In this document: in pieces, positions 32,220 through 41,019 of the stretch
How the letters are laid out: each line of letters begins with the position of its first letter
How positions within the stretch are numbered: the stretch's first letter is position 1
The notes under the pieces: generated by a model
What the model was told of the DNA's origin: nothing
The model's database searches: none
The model's input: only the letters and a program-made list of their open reading frames with translations
Position numbers and translations under genes: made by a program
Assembly: GCA_018713605.1 (NCBI GenBank)
Contig: DVOM01000009.1
Location: forward strand, 23,505-87,504
DNA: 64,000 nt
Source of the DNA: Scatacola_A faecigallinarum
Lineage (GTDB): Bacteria; Pseudomonadota; Alphaproteobacteria; RF32; CAG-239
Reading direction: 5' to 3'

Positions 32220-33503
32220 TCAGATTTGGCGGGGGTATTTTCTCATCAGATAAATCAGAAGAACCAAACCGGGAATAACCATCAGGGCGGTAATGAAAAA
32301 GAAAACGTCCCAGGAAACGCGGTCAGCCAGAAAACCGCTGGTGGCGGCAAAAACGTCGCGGGCAAAACTCATCAGAGATGACAGCAGGGCATATTGCGTT
32401 GCCGTATAGGCAACGTTGCACAGAGAAGAAAGGTAAGCGACTAAAGCCGTGGCGCCCATGCCGGCCGAAACGTTGTCCAGAGAAATGGAAACGGTAAGCA
32501 ACCAGATGTTGTGGCCAGCATAAGACTGGGCAACAAACATAAGATTGGTAACACCCTGCAGTATGCCAAACCATAAAAGGGAACGCATAATGCCGAAACG
32601 GTTGATTATCAGACCGCCGGCAATGCCGCCGGCAATGGTGGCAATCATGCCGTAAATTTTGCTGACATAGGCAATTTCAACCTTGCTGAATCCCATGTCG
32701 TCGTAAAAGGGATAAGCCATCGGTCCCATATAGGCGTCGCTCATCCGATAAAGGAAGATAAACAACAGAATCAGCGCCCAGTCTGCCCGGCGGGTAAAAT
32801 CCCTGAACGGATCGTAAACGGCGGTAAGCAGAAATTTTTTGACGCGTTTGCGAAAGGTGCCGGTATAGCATATTTCGGCTTTTTTTTCGTTTTTGGCCGG
32901 TTCACGGGAGCAGAGAACGGCAAGCATGCCGACAATCGTGCCAAGCGCCATTATTTTATATACGTCGTTCCAGTCCATGGCAGAAGCCATCCAAATGGCA
33001 CCTGCACCGGAAAAAACCAATCCGAAACGATAGCCCAAAACAAAGACGGCGACGCCGGCGCCCTGTTCCTTGCTGTTGAAGCTTTCAATGCGGTAGGCAT
33101 CGAGGACGATGTCCTGCGAAGCGGAAGCCACCGTAACCAGAACCGCGAAAAAAGCCATAGTAAACGGTGTTGCCGCAGGTTCAACGGTAGACATGCCGAG
33201 AATGGAAAACAGCAGGATTATCTGGATAAAAAATGCCCAGCCGCGGCGGCGTCCCAAACGACAGAACAACGGCAGCCGAATGCGGTCGATTATCGGCGAC
33301 CAGGCCCATTTGAAGCTGTAAGGCGTTTTGACCAGAGAAAACAGGCCGATGGCCGCGTAGGATATTCCCGCGTCCTTAAGCCAGAGGTTCAGCGTGCCGA
33401 AAACCAGCAGCAGCGGAAAGCCGCTGGAAAAACCGAGGGCAATCATGGTAAGCATTCGCTTATCCATGTAAATTTGTGCCGCTTTCCACCATTTTTTCAA
33501 CAT
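32220..33503 (-). CDS. ampG: AmpG-family muropeptide permease
   Basis: 427-residue major-facilitator protein with about 12 transmembrane segments. The N-terminal MLTMIALGFSSGFPLLLVFGTL and WSPIIDRIRLPL are hallmark AmpG segments, where the first cytoplasmic loop carries the usual Asp/Arg. AmpG imports GlcNAc-anhydroMurNAc peptides for peptidoglycan recycling. MltA (38,535), which generates these, and LdcA (15,145), which trims them, are in the same window. Monocistronic and leftward. Confidence 0.87.
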   Translation of the reverse strand: MLKKWWKAAQIYMDKRMLTMIALGFSSGFPLLLVFGTLNLWLKDAGISYAAIGLFSLVKTPYSFKWAWSPIIDRIRLPLFCRLGRRRGWAFFIQIILLFSILGMSTVEPAATPFTMAFFAVLVTVASASQDIVLDAYRIESFNSKEQGAGVAVFVLGYRFGLVFSGAGAIWMASAMDWNDVYKIMALGTIVGMLAVLCSREPAKNEKKAEICYTGTFRKRVKKFLLTAVYDPFRDFTRRADWALILLFIFLYRMSDAYMGPMAYPFYDDMGFSKVEIAYVSKIYGMIATIAGGIAGGLIINRFGIMRSLLWFGILQGVTNLMFVAQSYAGHNIWLLTVSISLDNVSAGMGATALVAYLSSLCNVAYTATQYALLSSLMSFARDVFAATSGFLADRVSWDVFFFITALMVIPGLVLLIYLMRKYPRQI

Positions 33504-33630
33504 TGATTATTCCCGCCTGATGATGTTGCAAGCATAAGGCAAATAAGTTAACTTTTTTATAATATGCACAATGATTTTTAAGGAAAATCAGACCACTGAA
33601 AAAAAGCGTTTCGTATTAACCAAATTTTTA

Positions 33631-33658
33631 TTTACTTGCTCTAAATCTACCATATATT
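33631..33658 (+). promoter_or_regulatory. Predicted nrdAB promoter
   Basis: TTTACT (33,631-33,636), a 16-base spacer and TATATT (33,653-33,658). The -10 is overlapped by the first NrdR box, consistent with repression by promoter occlusion. Confidence 0.45.
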
Positions 33659-33662
33659 GTTA
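33647..33662. promoter_or_regulatory. NrdR box 1 (upstream of nrdA)
   Basis: Core CCATATATTG (33,650-33,659) matches the NrdR core CwAtATaTwG at 9 of 10 positions and overlaps the -10 of the predicted promoter. Confidence 0.65.
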
Positions 33663-33677
33663 TTTATTATTTTGTCA

Positions 33678-33693
33678 GCACAATATATAGTAG
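33678..33693. promoter_or_regulatory. NrdR box 2 (upstream of nrdA)
   Basis: Core CAATATATAG (33,681-33,690) fits the NrdR core at all ten positions. It lies 31 bases (three helical turns) from box 1, the spacing expected for cooperative NrdR binding, and just ahead of the nrdA ribosome binding site. Confidence 0.75.
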
Positions 33694-33710
33694 GGAGGTC
33701 AAGGCAGATA

Positions 33711-35993
33711 ATGGAGAAAAAACAGGTAGTTAAGCGCGGTGGAAACAGAGAGGACTTCAGTCCGGCCAAAATAAGGAAAACAATTGAACGGGCAGCCGCC
33801 GGCTTTGAGCTGGATTTGCAGCCGCTGGAAGAAAAGATGGCCGATTTTGCCAAGGACGGCGTTTCGACTGCGGAGATTGCCAAATATCTGACCCTGAGTG
33901 CGCTGAGCCTGACGACGGTTACCGATCCGGACTGGAAAAATGCAGCCGGACAGCTGAAGCTGTTTGAACTTTATAAACAGATGTCGGAAACCCGCCAAAC
34001 CGGGAAAAATTACAATAACTTGTACGATTATCCGCAATTTCTGAAATTTGCCGAGGAGAACGGCATTTATTCAAAACGAATCAGCGAAGTTTACAGCGAA
34101 GAGGAAATCAAGCTGGCAGCAGGCTTTATCGAGCCGAAATTTGATCTGGTGTATGACTATGCCGGAATTAATCTGCTGATTAAGCGTTATTTGTGTGAAT
34201 ACGGCGACCGGATTGTCGAACTGCCTCAGGACATGTTTCTGTCGATTGCCCTGCTGATTGAGCAGAACGCCGACAAGGACATTCGTCTGGGGCTGGTCAA
34301 AGACACCTACGAAAAGCTGGCGAATCGCAAGATTTCTCTGGCAACGCCGTTGTTGATGAATCTGCGGCGTCCGAACGGCAATCTCAGTTCCTGTTTTATT
34401 ACGGTCATGGACGACAGCCGGGATTCCATCTTTTACGTGATTGACCAGATTTCGGCGATTTCAAAGTTTGGCGGCGGGGTCGGCTGCAATTTGTCACGGG
34501 TTCGCTGCAAGGGAGCGCGGATTAAGGGCATCAAAAATTCCTCCGGCGGCGTTATTCCGTGGATACGCATTATCAACGATACGGCAGTCGCCGTCAATCA
34601 GCAGGGCAAGCGCAAAGGCGCGGTAACGGTGTCTTTGGACATGTGGCATCTGGATATTGAAGATTTTCTGGAGCTGCGTACCGAGAACGGCGATCAGCGG
34701 ATGAAGGCCTATGACATTTTTCCGCAGGTGGTTATTCCCGATTTGTTTATGAAAAAGGTTGAGAGCAACGAAAACTGGCTGCTGGTCGATCCGTCGGAAG
34801 TGCGCCGCGTTTACGGCAAGGAAATAGCCGACCTGTGGGGAGATGAATTTGAAAAGCTGTATAATCAGCTGTATCTGGACGCCCAGTTCGGCAAGCTGGA
34901 AATGTTCAAATTTGTATCCGCTAAAGAGTTGCTGAAAAGAGTTATGAAATCGCAGGTTGAAACCGGTATGCCGTATATTGCCTTTAAGGATACGCTGAAC
35001 CGGATGAATCCGAACAAGCATGACGGCGTGATTGTCGGAACCAATCTATGTACGGAATCGCACAGCAACGTTCGTCCGACGCAGTTTGAGAAAAAGCGCC
35101 TGGAAGGGGGCCGGATTGTTTCGGAAGCGCATGACGGTCTGGTGCATGTGTGCAATCTGGTATCGATTAACCTGGCGAATGTTGACAGCGACGAAGAACT
35201 GGAAAGCATCTGCAATACGTCGGTGCGGATTTTGGATAACGCGATTGATTTTACCGAAGTGCCGATTTTGGAGGGGTCACTGCATAATCGCCGTTATCGG
35301 ACCATCGGTGTCGGAGCGATGGGACTGGCCGACCATCTGGCCAAGCGGAATATTCCTTATAACGCTTCGGCCGACTATGTGGACGATTTGTTTGAAAAGT
35401 TTGCTCTTTACAATATTCAGGCTAGCATCAATCTGGCAAAGGAAAAAGGAACGTTTGGCGCTTATGAGGGTTCCGACTGGTCAAAAGGGCTGATTTTGGG
35501 GCGCCGACAGCTGATGTATGCCAACTCAAAATATGCGCGCCGCTGGAATCAGGTTTTTGCCGACCTTGCCAAATACGGCATTCGCAATTCGCAGATTACG
35601 GCGATTGCGCCAAACACGAGTTCGTCGCTGATTCAGGGTTGCACGGCTTCGGTGCTGCCGATTTACAGCAAATTTTTTGTTGAGAACCACAGCAAGGGCA
35701 GCGTGCCGAACTGTCCGCCGTTTATCAAGGACAAATTCTGGTTCTATCAGGAAAACCGCAATCTCAGCCAGCAGCTGATTATTGAGGTAATGTCGCGAAT
35801 TAACAAGTGGATTGACACCGGCATTTCGATTGAGCTGATGTATAACCTGAACCGTAACATCAAAGCCCGCGACATTTACGATACGATTATGGACGCCTGG
35901 AAAAAAGGCATTAAAACTTTGTATTATACCCGCACGATTCAGAAAGACGGTTCGTCCGCCGAAAAAGAAGAATGCGTCAGCTGTGCGGGATAG
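33711..35993 (+). CDS. nrdA: Ribonucleoside-diphosphate reductase alpha subunit (class I)
   Basis: Catalytic subunit reducing ribonucleotides to deoxyribonucleotides. The ATG at 33,711 (760 residues) gives MEKKQVVKRGGNREDFS, the start of an ATP-cone allosteric domain (about 1-95). Active-site cysteines are visible in SSCFIT, NLCTES and VCNLVSINL, the radical-transfer tyrosines in KTLYYTRT, and the C-terminal shuttle pair in ECVSCAG. Length and motifs match class Ia. Two NrdR boxes lie directly upstream and nrdB follows after 17 bases. Confidence 0.95.
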   Translation: MEKKQVVKRGGNREDFSPAKIRKTIERAAAGFELDLQPLEEKMADFAKDGVSTAEIAKYLTLSALSLTTVTDPDWKNAAGQLKLFELYKQMSETRQTGKNYNNLYDYPQFLKFAEENGIYSKRISEVYSEEEIKLAAGFIEPKFDLVYDYAGINLLIKRYLCEYGDRIVELPQDMFLSIALLIEQNADKDIRLGLVKDTYEKLANRKISLATPLLMNLRRPNGNLSSCFITVMDDSRDSIFYVIDQISAISKFGGGVGCNLSRVRCKGARIKGIKNSSGGVIPWIRIINDTAVAVNQQGKRKGAVTVSLDMWHLDIEDFLELRTENGDQRMKAYDIFPQVVIPDLFMKKVESNENWLLVDPSEVRRVYGKEIADLWGDEFEKLYNQLYLDAQFGKLEMFKFVSAKELLKRVMKSQVETGMPYIAFKDTLNRMNPNKHDGVIVGTNLCTESHSNVRPTQFEKKRLEGGRIVSEAHDGLVHVCNLVSINLANVDSDEELESICNTSVRILDNAIDFTEVPILEGSLHNRRYRTIGVGAMGLADHLAKRNIPYNASADYVDDLFEKFALYNIQASINLAKEKGTFGAYEGSDWSKGLILGRRQLMYANSKYARRWNQVFADLAKYGIRNSQITAIAPNTSSSLIQGCTASVLPIYSKFFVENHSKGSVPNCPPFIKDKFWFYQENRNLSQQLIIEVMSRINKWIDTGISIELMYNLNRNIKARDIYDTIMDAWKKGIKTLYYTRTIQKDGSSAEKEECVSCAG

Positions 35994-36010
35994 ATTGGGA
36001 GATTTGAATA

Positions 36011-37045
36011 ATGCAGCGCAAAAAACTGTTTAACGTCGACGGCGACGATACCCTGATAAACCGCAGAATGATTAAGGGAAACGTTACCAATTTATTTAAT
36101 CTCAACAATGTGAAATATCAGTGGGCAAACAAACTGTACCGCCTGATGATGGAAAATTTCTGGATTCCGGAAAAGGTTTCGCTTTTTGACGACAAGCGCG
36201 CCTATAACGAACTGACGCCGGCGGAACAGAACGCTTATGACGGCATACTCTCGTTTCTGGTTTTTCTGGATTCAATCCAGACCAACAATCTGCCAAATAT
36301 CAGCGATTATATCACGGCGCCGGAAGTTAATCTGATTCTGGCTATTCAGACTTATCAGGAGGCCGTTCATTCGCAGAGCTATGCTTATATCATCGAAAGC
36401 ATCATTCCGGCCGAAAAGCGCGCCTGTATTTATGACCGCTGGCGCGATGACAAGGTTTTGCTGGAGCGCAACAAGTATATTGCCGAGATTTATCAGGATT
36501 TTGTCGACGAGCGCAATGACAAAAACTTTGCCCGGGTGTTGATGGCCAACTATCTGCTGGAAGGCGTCTATTTTTACAACGGATTTAATTTCTTTTATAA
36601 TCTGTCGGCGCGTTCGCTGATGGTCGGCACCGCCGATGAAATCAAATATATTAACCGCGACGAGTTGACGCACTGTGTAATTTTTGCCAATATCATCAAG
36701 GAAATCAGAGCCGAAAATACGACGTTTTTCTCCGAAGATGAGATTTATGAAATGTTTGCCAAGGCCGTGGAGCAGGAAATTAACTGGAGCAATCACATTA
36801 TCGGCGATCAGGTTTTAGGAATTACGCCGGAGAGTATTGAAAAATACACCAAGTTTATTGCCAACAAGCGTTTGAAAGATATAGGCATGAAACCGATGTA
36901 TGACGGATTTGACGAGAATCCGTACGCGCATCTGGACAAGATTTCGGATACAAACGGCGAAGGCAACGTCAAAGGCAATTTCTTTGAGGCCAACGTATCT
37001 TCCTACAACCAAAGTACTGCCGTGGACGGTTGGGACGAAATATAA
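36011..37045 (+). CDS. nrdB: Ribonucleoside-diphosphate reductase beta subunit (class I)
   Basis: 344-residue ferritin-like subunit that stores the radical. The dimetal ligands are all visible: Asp in FLDSIQ, Glu and His in EAVHSQSY, Glu in LLEGVYFY, and Glu/His in RDELTHC. The Tyr four residues after the first His (HSQSY) is the radical tyrosine position. The C-terminal tail (SSYNQSTAVDGWDEI) matches the nrdA-docking peptide. It requires oxygen for cofactor assembly if diiron, notable beside a [FeFe]-hydrogenase. Confidence 0.95.
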   Translation: MQRKKLFNVDGDDTLINRRMIKGNVTNLFNLNNVKYQWANKLYRLMMENFWIPEKVSLFDDKRAYNELTPAEQNAYDGILSFLVFLDSIQTNNLPNISDYITAPEVNLILAIQTYQEAVHSQSYAYIIESIIPAEKRACIYDRWRDDKVLLERNKYIAEIYQDFVDERNDKNFARVLMANYLLEGVYFYNGFNFFYNLSARSLMVGTADEIKYINRDELTHCVIFANIIKEIRAENTTFFSEDEIYEMFAKAVEQEINWSNHIIGDQVLGITPESIEKYTKFIANKRLKDIGMKPMYDGFDENPYAHLDKISDTNGEGNVKGNFFEANVSSYNQSTAVDGWDEI

Positions 37046-37065
37046 AAAGCTTGTATAATGGGCGT

Positions 37066-37200
37066 CTAGTACAGATTTTGCGAGTTGAAAAAATGCTCAC
37101 ATACGTTTATGTATGCTCCGCTTTTTTCACTCTTAAATCTTACTATACACCTCATTCTCCAAACTTTTTTAACTCTCGTATAGCGGCCAACTAGTACAGA
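37066..37200. repeat. Compact palindromic non-coding element flanked by 10-bp direct repeats
   Basis: CTAGTACAGA occurs at 37,066-37,075 and 37,191-37,200. Between them is an imperfect palindrome centred near 37,107: GTTGAAAAAATGCTCACATAC is mirrored by GTATGCTCCGCTTTTTTCAC. A further TTTTTTAACTCTCG lies near the right end and mirrors the left GCGAGTTGAAAAA. A TATAAT (37,054-37,059) precedes it. It could be a small inserted repeat or a small RNA. The gap also contains a chance-looking 33-codon frame that I do not call. Confidence 0.4.
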
Positions 37201-37216
37201 AACATTGGCCAAAAAC

Positions 37217-37239
37217 AATCCCCGCTTTTGGCGGGGATT
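37217..37239 (-). terminator. Rho-independent terminator of secB
   Basis: AATCCCCGC and GCGGGGATT pair around TTTTG. Read leftward it is followed by GTTTTTGG, just after the secB stop. T-rich sequence also follows rightward, so it may be bidirectional and close the nrdAB side as well. Confidence 0.75.
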
Positions 37240-37245
37240 ATTGAT

Positions 37246-37722
37246 TTATTTTCCGGCTTTGCGGTTATTGTACATGGTTACAAAATCAATCGGGTTAATC
37301 ATAAACGGCGGGAGGCCGCCTTCAACCAGACAATTGGTTACCACATTGCGTGCGAAGGGGAAAATCAGGCGCGGAATTTCAATCATCAACACCGGTTCCA
37401 GATGTTCTGCCGGAACGTTCAGTGCGACCACGGCCGAGTAAGTCAGTTCCAGAATAAAAAGCTTCTGATGGTTAACGTCGCCGTCCATATTCAATTTCAG
37501 CTCAACGTTGTAAAAATTGTTTTCCAATGTCTGATAACCGACTTCGACATTAATCTGAACTTCCGGCGCCGATTTGATTTCCTTGAAAATTTCCGGCGCA
37601 TGCGGAATTTCCAAAGACAAATCCTTGATGTACTGGGTGTTAATCAAAATTGCCGGCTGGTTTTGCCCCTCGCGTCCGGCGGGCTGTTCGTTGTCGTTGC
37701 TGGTTTTGTTTTCTTCGCTCAT
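37246..37722 (-). CDS. secB: Protein-export chaperone SecB
   Basis: Tetrameric chaperone delivering unfolded preproteins to SecA. The ATG at 37,722 (158 residues) follows TTAGGAG and gives MSEENKTSND, a normal acidic start; the frame is open further upstream without a better site. Conserved SecB segments are ILINTQYIKDLSLEIPHAP, ELTYSAVVAL, IEIPRLIFPFAR and GGLPPFMINPIDF. It is divergent from the Tim44 gene, the conserved alphaproteobacterial arrangement. Confidence 0.95.
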   Translation of the reverse strand: MSEENKTSNDNEQPAGREGQNQPAILINTQYIKDLSLEIPHAPEIFKEIKSAPEVQINVEVGYQTLENNFYNVELKLNMDGDVNHQKLFILELTYSAVVALNVPAEHLEPVLMIEIPRLIFPFARNVVTNCLVEGGLPPFMINPIDFVTMYNNRKAGK

Positions 37723-37866
37723 TAAAATGTCTCCTAACAGGCTGATATTAATTATCTTAGCAATACAATAAATAATGTCAGTCGTCAAATAATTATAGTT
37801 GATAATAACCGGAATTAGGCTATATATTAAATGGTGGACAATGATTAGAATTTCAATGAGGGGAAA

Positions 37867-38535
37867 ATGGCTGCTTATTTGGATATTATAATTCTTCTGG
37901 TAGTTGTGGTGCTGGTTTTCAGCAAGCTGAAAAGCCTGCTCGGGACCCGTCCCGATAATTTTGAACAACGCAAGATTTCGGACGAAAACGCCGCAAAGAT
38001 TTTTGACATGATTGTCAAGGAAGCGGAGAAGAATGCGGCGGCCGAGGTCCGGAACATGGAAAAAGAAGAGGTTCAGGTTCCCGAAGAGGAGCTTAGCGAA
38101 ATCGACAAGGTTCTGGCCAAAATTCCCGGTTTTAACCGCGAGAAGTTTCTGACCGGCGCGGAAAGGGCTTTTGAAATCATTATTTCGGCTTTCAGCAAGG
38201 GCGACGTTGAAACGCTGGAAATGCTGGTCAGCAAATCGCTGTTGAAAAAGTTTCAGGAGATTATCGAAAAACGCAAGGCCGAAGGCATTACTTCGGAAAC
38301 CGACTTTATCGGTTTTGACGACGTGGAAATTACCAATGCCAAAATCAGCAAAAGCGAAGTAGCCAAAATCACGGTCAGGTTTGTCAGCGAACAGGTCAAT
38401 ATTCTTAAGAACAAGGACGGAGAAGTTATCGAAGGCGACGAGAACTTTATTCAGAACATTACCGACAGCTGGACTTTCGAGCGCGCTCTTACCTCTACCA
38501 ATCCCAACTGGCTTCTAGTATCGACGAAAAAGTAA
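37867..38535 (+). CDS. Tim44/TimA-domain inner-membrane protein
   Basis: 222 residues. One N-terminal transmembrane helix (about 5-22), a charged linker and a C-terminal Tim44-like domain (about 75-220, starting FNREKFLTGAERAFEIIISAF). This is the bacterial relative of the mitochondrial import motor subunit Tim44, associated with inner-membrane protein biogenesis. Gene order secB / Tim44-mltA-Smr is characteristic of alphaproteobacteria. Stop overlaps the mltA start by one base. Confidence 0.85.
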   Translation: MAAYLDIIILLVVVVLVFSKLKSLLGTRPDNFEQRKISDENAAKIFDMIVKEAEKNAAAEVRNMEKEEVQVPEEELSEIDKVLAKIPGFNREKFLTGAERAFEIIISAFSKGDVETLEMLVSKSLLKKFQEIIEKRKAEGITSETDFIGFDDVEITNAKISKSEVAKITVRFVSEQVNILKNKDGEVIEGDENFIQNITDSWTFERALTSTNPNWLLVSTKK

Positions 38536-39728
38536 TGAACCGCATTTTCTATATAGCTTTTTTCTCGCTGTTGCTGTTTTCCTGCGGCAGGGATGAAGAA
38601 CCGAAAAAAGAGCCGGTTGCGGAAAAGCCGGCGGCAGCGGAAACCGCTCCGAAAATCGAATTGCTGCCGACAACTTTCGGTGCGCTCGGCAACTGGAAGC
38701 ATGACAATCTGAGCCAGGCAGTGCGCGCCTTTGCCGATTCATGCGCCAAAATCAGCGGCGAAAAAAACCAGTATCTTTCCAATGCCGCAATAAAAATTCC
38801 GACGGCGGATTATCAGGCCGTCTGCCGTGATTTTGCGGCGCGCGACATTCATACTTCAGCCGATTTTCGGCGCTTTGTCGAAAATAATTTTATTCCTAAT
38901 CTGGTTGTAGAAAATGGAAATGAAATCGGAAAATTCACATCATATTATGAATCTTCACTGAATGCGTCGTATCATAAAAACGACCGTTACAAATATCCGA
39001 TTTATGGCCGGCCGAATGATCTGATAGAATTTAACCTGCGTGATTTTGACGAAAACCAGGCTCCGAAAAGGTACGTCGGACGGATTGCGGGACAAAAGCT
39101 GGTACCTTATTACACCCGGGCGGAAATCGAAGCCGGTGCGGGCGATGCTCCGGTGCTGCTGTGGGGTGATGATCCGGTTGACATTTACGTTATGCAGATT
39201 CAGGGCTCGGCGGTGGCCGACCTTGATAACGGCCGCAAAGTGCGTATCGGCTATGCGGACAACAACGGCCATGCGTTTAAGGGCATAGGCAGCATTTTGC
39301 TGAGCAAAGGGCTTATCAAACCCGGCGAGGCGTCGATGGGCAAAATCAAACAATGGCTGAAAAAAAACGGGCAGCTGGCTTTGGACAACATGGCCGAGAA
39401 CAAGCGTTTTGTTTTTCATCGTCTGGTTGATGCCGAAGGGCCTGTCGGAGCGCAGGGCGTACCGCTGCGCGCCGGTCGTTCGCTGGCGGTAGACCGCAGG
39501 TATATTCCGCTTGGTTCGCTGCTGTGGCTGGAAACGACGGGACCCGACAGGGAAAAAATCGAAAAGCTGGTTGTGGCGCAGGACATCGGCGGCGCGATTA
39601 AAGGCGCCGTGCGCGGGGATTATTTCTGGGGTTCCGGCAAGGATGACGTTTTGGACTATGCCGGACGAATGAATTCGGCAGGAAGATATTTCATTATGCT
39701 GCCGAAAAAGACGGAGACGAGGAACTAA
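38535..39728 (+). CDS. mltA: Membrane-bound lytic murein transglycosylase A
   Basis: 397-residue outer-membrane lipoprotein that cleaves peptidoglycan with 1,6-anhydro product formation. The signal sequence has a lipobox LLFSC with Cys near residue 17, then a Pro/Lys/Glu-rich linker. The MltA domain contains VPYYTRAEIEAG and MQIQGSAVADL. The C-terminal 3D domain is SLAVDRRYIPLGSLLWL...VAQDIGGAIKGAVRGDYFWG, with the conserved Asp residues. Products feed AmpG. It is coupled to genes on both sides by one-base overlaps. Confidence 0.94.
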   Translation: MNRIFYIAFFSLLLFSCGRDEEPKKEPVAEKPAAAETAPKIELLPTTFGALGNWKHDNLSQAVRAFADSCAKISGEKNQYLSNAAIKIPTADYQAVCRDFAARDIHTSADFRRFVENNFIPNLVVENGNEIGKFTSYYESSLNASYHKNDRYKYPIYGRPNDLIEFNLRDFDENQAPKRYVGRIAGQKLVPYYTRAEIEAGAGDAPVLLWGDDPVDIYVMQIQGSAVADLDNGRKVRIGYADNNGHAFKGIGSILLSKGLIKPGEASMGKIKQWLKKNGQLALDNMAENKRFVFHRLVDAEGPVGAQGVPLRAGRSLAVDRRYIPLGSLLWLETTGPDREKIEKLVVAQDIGGAIKGAVRGDYFWGSGKDDVLDYAGRMNSAGRYFIMLPKKTETRN

Positions 39729-40267
39729 TGACAGAAACGAAGAAACCAAGCAAGGCGGATATGTTGATTTACAAAGCCCTGAACCGGGCAATTGAGAACG
39801 ACCGGCTGCGCATCTATCTGGATTATGGCAAAATAAACCGGCCGGGATCGCCGGTTTATGACCCTTGGGAATGTCTGTTGCCGATACTGGTGCCGGTGCT
39901 GGTCGGCCTGTTGCTGATTTTTTCGGTCGGCGTTTTGTTCGGTCTGCTGTTTATCGTCGCGATGATTTCGGTTTACAGCACCTATTTTAAGAAAAAAATC
40001 TACCGCCGGCTGATTGAACGGACCAAACGCTATATCACTTCCGGCTACGAGAACTGCGACGGTTTGTGGAATTTCGGCGGTCTGGTGTTTGTAAACGCCG
40101 AAAACAAGAAACTCGGCTGTGTTTCCCCGGAGGGCGACTGGAAAGATTTTGTTGTCTTGAATTTTTCGGAATTTATGACCGAGCACAAAGAAGAAGAGAA
40201 AAAAGAAGAAATGCCCGATGAAGATGGAAAAGCTAAACCAAAACCGCGAGCCAAGTCCGGAAGATAA
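39728..40267 (+). CDS. Small membrane protein of unknown function (179 aa)
   Basis: Not recognised. 179 residues with a cytoplasmic-looking N-terminus, two close hydrophobic segments (about 48-64 and 66-85), a basic loop (KKKIYRRLIERTKRY), a soluble domain with a beta-like pattern (GGLVFVNAENKKLGCVSPEGDW), and a strongly charged tail (EEEKKEEMPDEDGKAK). It is inserted between mltA and the Smr gene, overlapping both, so it is co-translated with envelope genes. Confidence 0.65.
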   Translation: MTETKKPSKADMLIYKALNRAIENDRLRIYLDYGKINRPGSPVYDPWECLLPILVPVLVGLLLIFSVGVLFGLLFIVAMISVYSTYFKKKIYRRLIERTKRYITSGYENCDGLWNFGGLVFVNAENKKLGCVSPEGDWKDFVVLNFSEFMTEHKEEEKKEEMPDEDGKAKPKPRAKSGR

Positions 40268-40772
40268 GGATTTCTGGGCGGAATTTGCCGGCGGGGTGGA
40301 AAAGACCGAACAGCCGCCCGAGCAACCGGCCAAAAGCGTGATTATCAAAGAAGTGGTGCCGACGGTGCGCCTGAACGAAGTATATCGGGGCAATGCGCTG
40401 GGCGAACTGCGGGAAGGCCGGCTGGCCGATATTGACGGTGCCACGGCGCGGCGGTTCAAGCGCGGCGATTTCGCGGTCGAGGCGACGCTTGATTTGCACG
40501 GTTATACGGAAGACAGAGCTTATACGGCGGTTGGCGATTTTATCAAAAAAGCCTATCTGGCGCAAAAGCGCTGCGTGCTGATTATTACCGGCAAGGGTTT
40601 GGCGCATGACGACAATGACGATGTTCTGGCCTTTAAGGGATTGTTGAAGGAAAAAGTGCCGCAATGGCTGAATACCCGGGAGCTGCGGCCGTTGATTCTG
40701 GCGTTTCGGCATCCGGACGTCAAACTGGGCGGCAGCGGCGCGCTGTATATTCTGCTGCGCCGCAAGAGATAA
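40218..40772 (+). CDS. Smr-domain protein
   Basis: 184 residues. A variable N-terminal region (about 1-85) is followed by an Smr domain with LDLHGYTEDRA (about residues 93-103), LIITGKGLAH (TGKG) and the C-terminal GGSGALYILLRRK. Smr domains act as DNA or RNA endonucleases, for example in ribosome rescue. The start at 40,218 lies 50 bases inside the preceding gene. It is last in the Tim44-mltA operon. Confidence 0.87.
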   Translation: MKMEKLNQNREPSPEDKDFWAEFAGGVEKTEQPPEQPAKSVIIKEVVPTVRLNEVYRGNALGELREGRLADIDGATARRFKRGDFAVEATLDLHGYTEDRAYTAVGDFIKKAYLAQKRCVLIITGKGLAHDDNDDVLAFKGLLKEKVPQWLNTRELRPLILAFRHPDVKLGGSGALYILLRRKR

Positions 40773-40781
40773 AAATCTTCA

Positions 40782-40809
40782 TTGAAAATTAGGATTTAGC
40801 TTTTATAAT
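40782..40809 (+). promoter_or_regulatory. Strong promoter ahead of the HTH leader
   Basis: TTGAAA (40,782-40,787), 16-base spacer, TATAAT (40,804-40,809). Predicted start near 40,816 gives a leader of about 200 bases before the HTH gene. Confidence 0.7.
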
Positions 40810-40815
40810 TGTTTC

Positions 40816-40994
40816 TGCCAAAGGAAATGGTTAGTCCGATGGCGGAGCCTTCAAGCTCATTCACAACTAAATTAAATAACCTCCTTTATGGAGGATGACG
40901 CGAAATAAGCCGCTTTTGCGGACGAATAAGCGTGCTGTGTTGTGACAGTTTGAAGCTCCTCCACCTTACTGTAAAGTAGGGTGGTTTTGTTTTT
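40816..40994 (+). promoter_or_regulatory. Riboswitch-like structured leader of the small HTH gene
   Basis: A closing stem pairs 40,844-40,856 (GGAGCCTTCAAGC) with 40,948-40,959 (GTTTGAAGCTCC), 12 pairs with one bulged C and one G-U. Inside it are hairpins CCTCC-TTTAT-GGAGG (40,880-40,894) and CCGC-TTTT-GCGG (40,910-40,921). The multi-branched element is followed directly by a terminator-type hairpin and then the gene. The segment GCGGACGAATAAGCGTGCTG (40,918 onward) recurs with two changes ahead of the second HTH copy. No known riboswitch class recognised. Confidence 0.5.
40961..40994 (+). terminator. Terminator-type hairpin between leader and HTH gene (possible attenuator)
   Basis: CCACCTTACT pairs with AGTAGGGTGG (one G-U) across GTAA and is followed by TTTTGTTTTT. 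It lies 25 bases before the HTH start, so it would abort the transcript unless antitermination occurs. Confidence 0.7.
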
Positions 40995-41019
40995 AGCAAA
41001 ACCTTTTATGGAGGAAGTT

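Noticed and set aside
37091..37192. 33-codon frame inside the palindromic element after nrdB
   Set aside because: No ribosome binding site, composition set by the palindrome, and no protein-like pattern.
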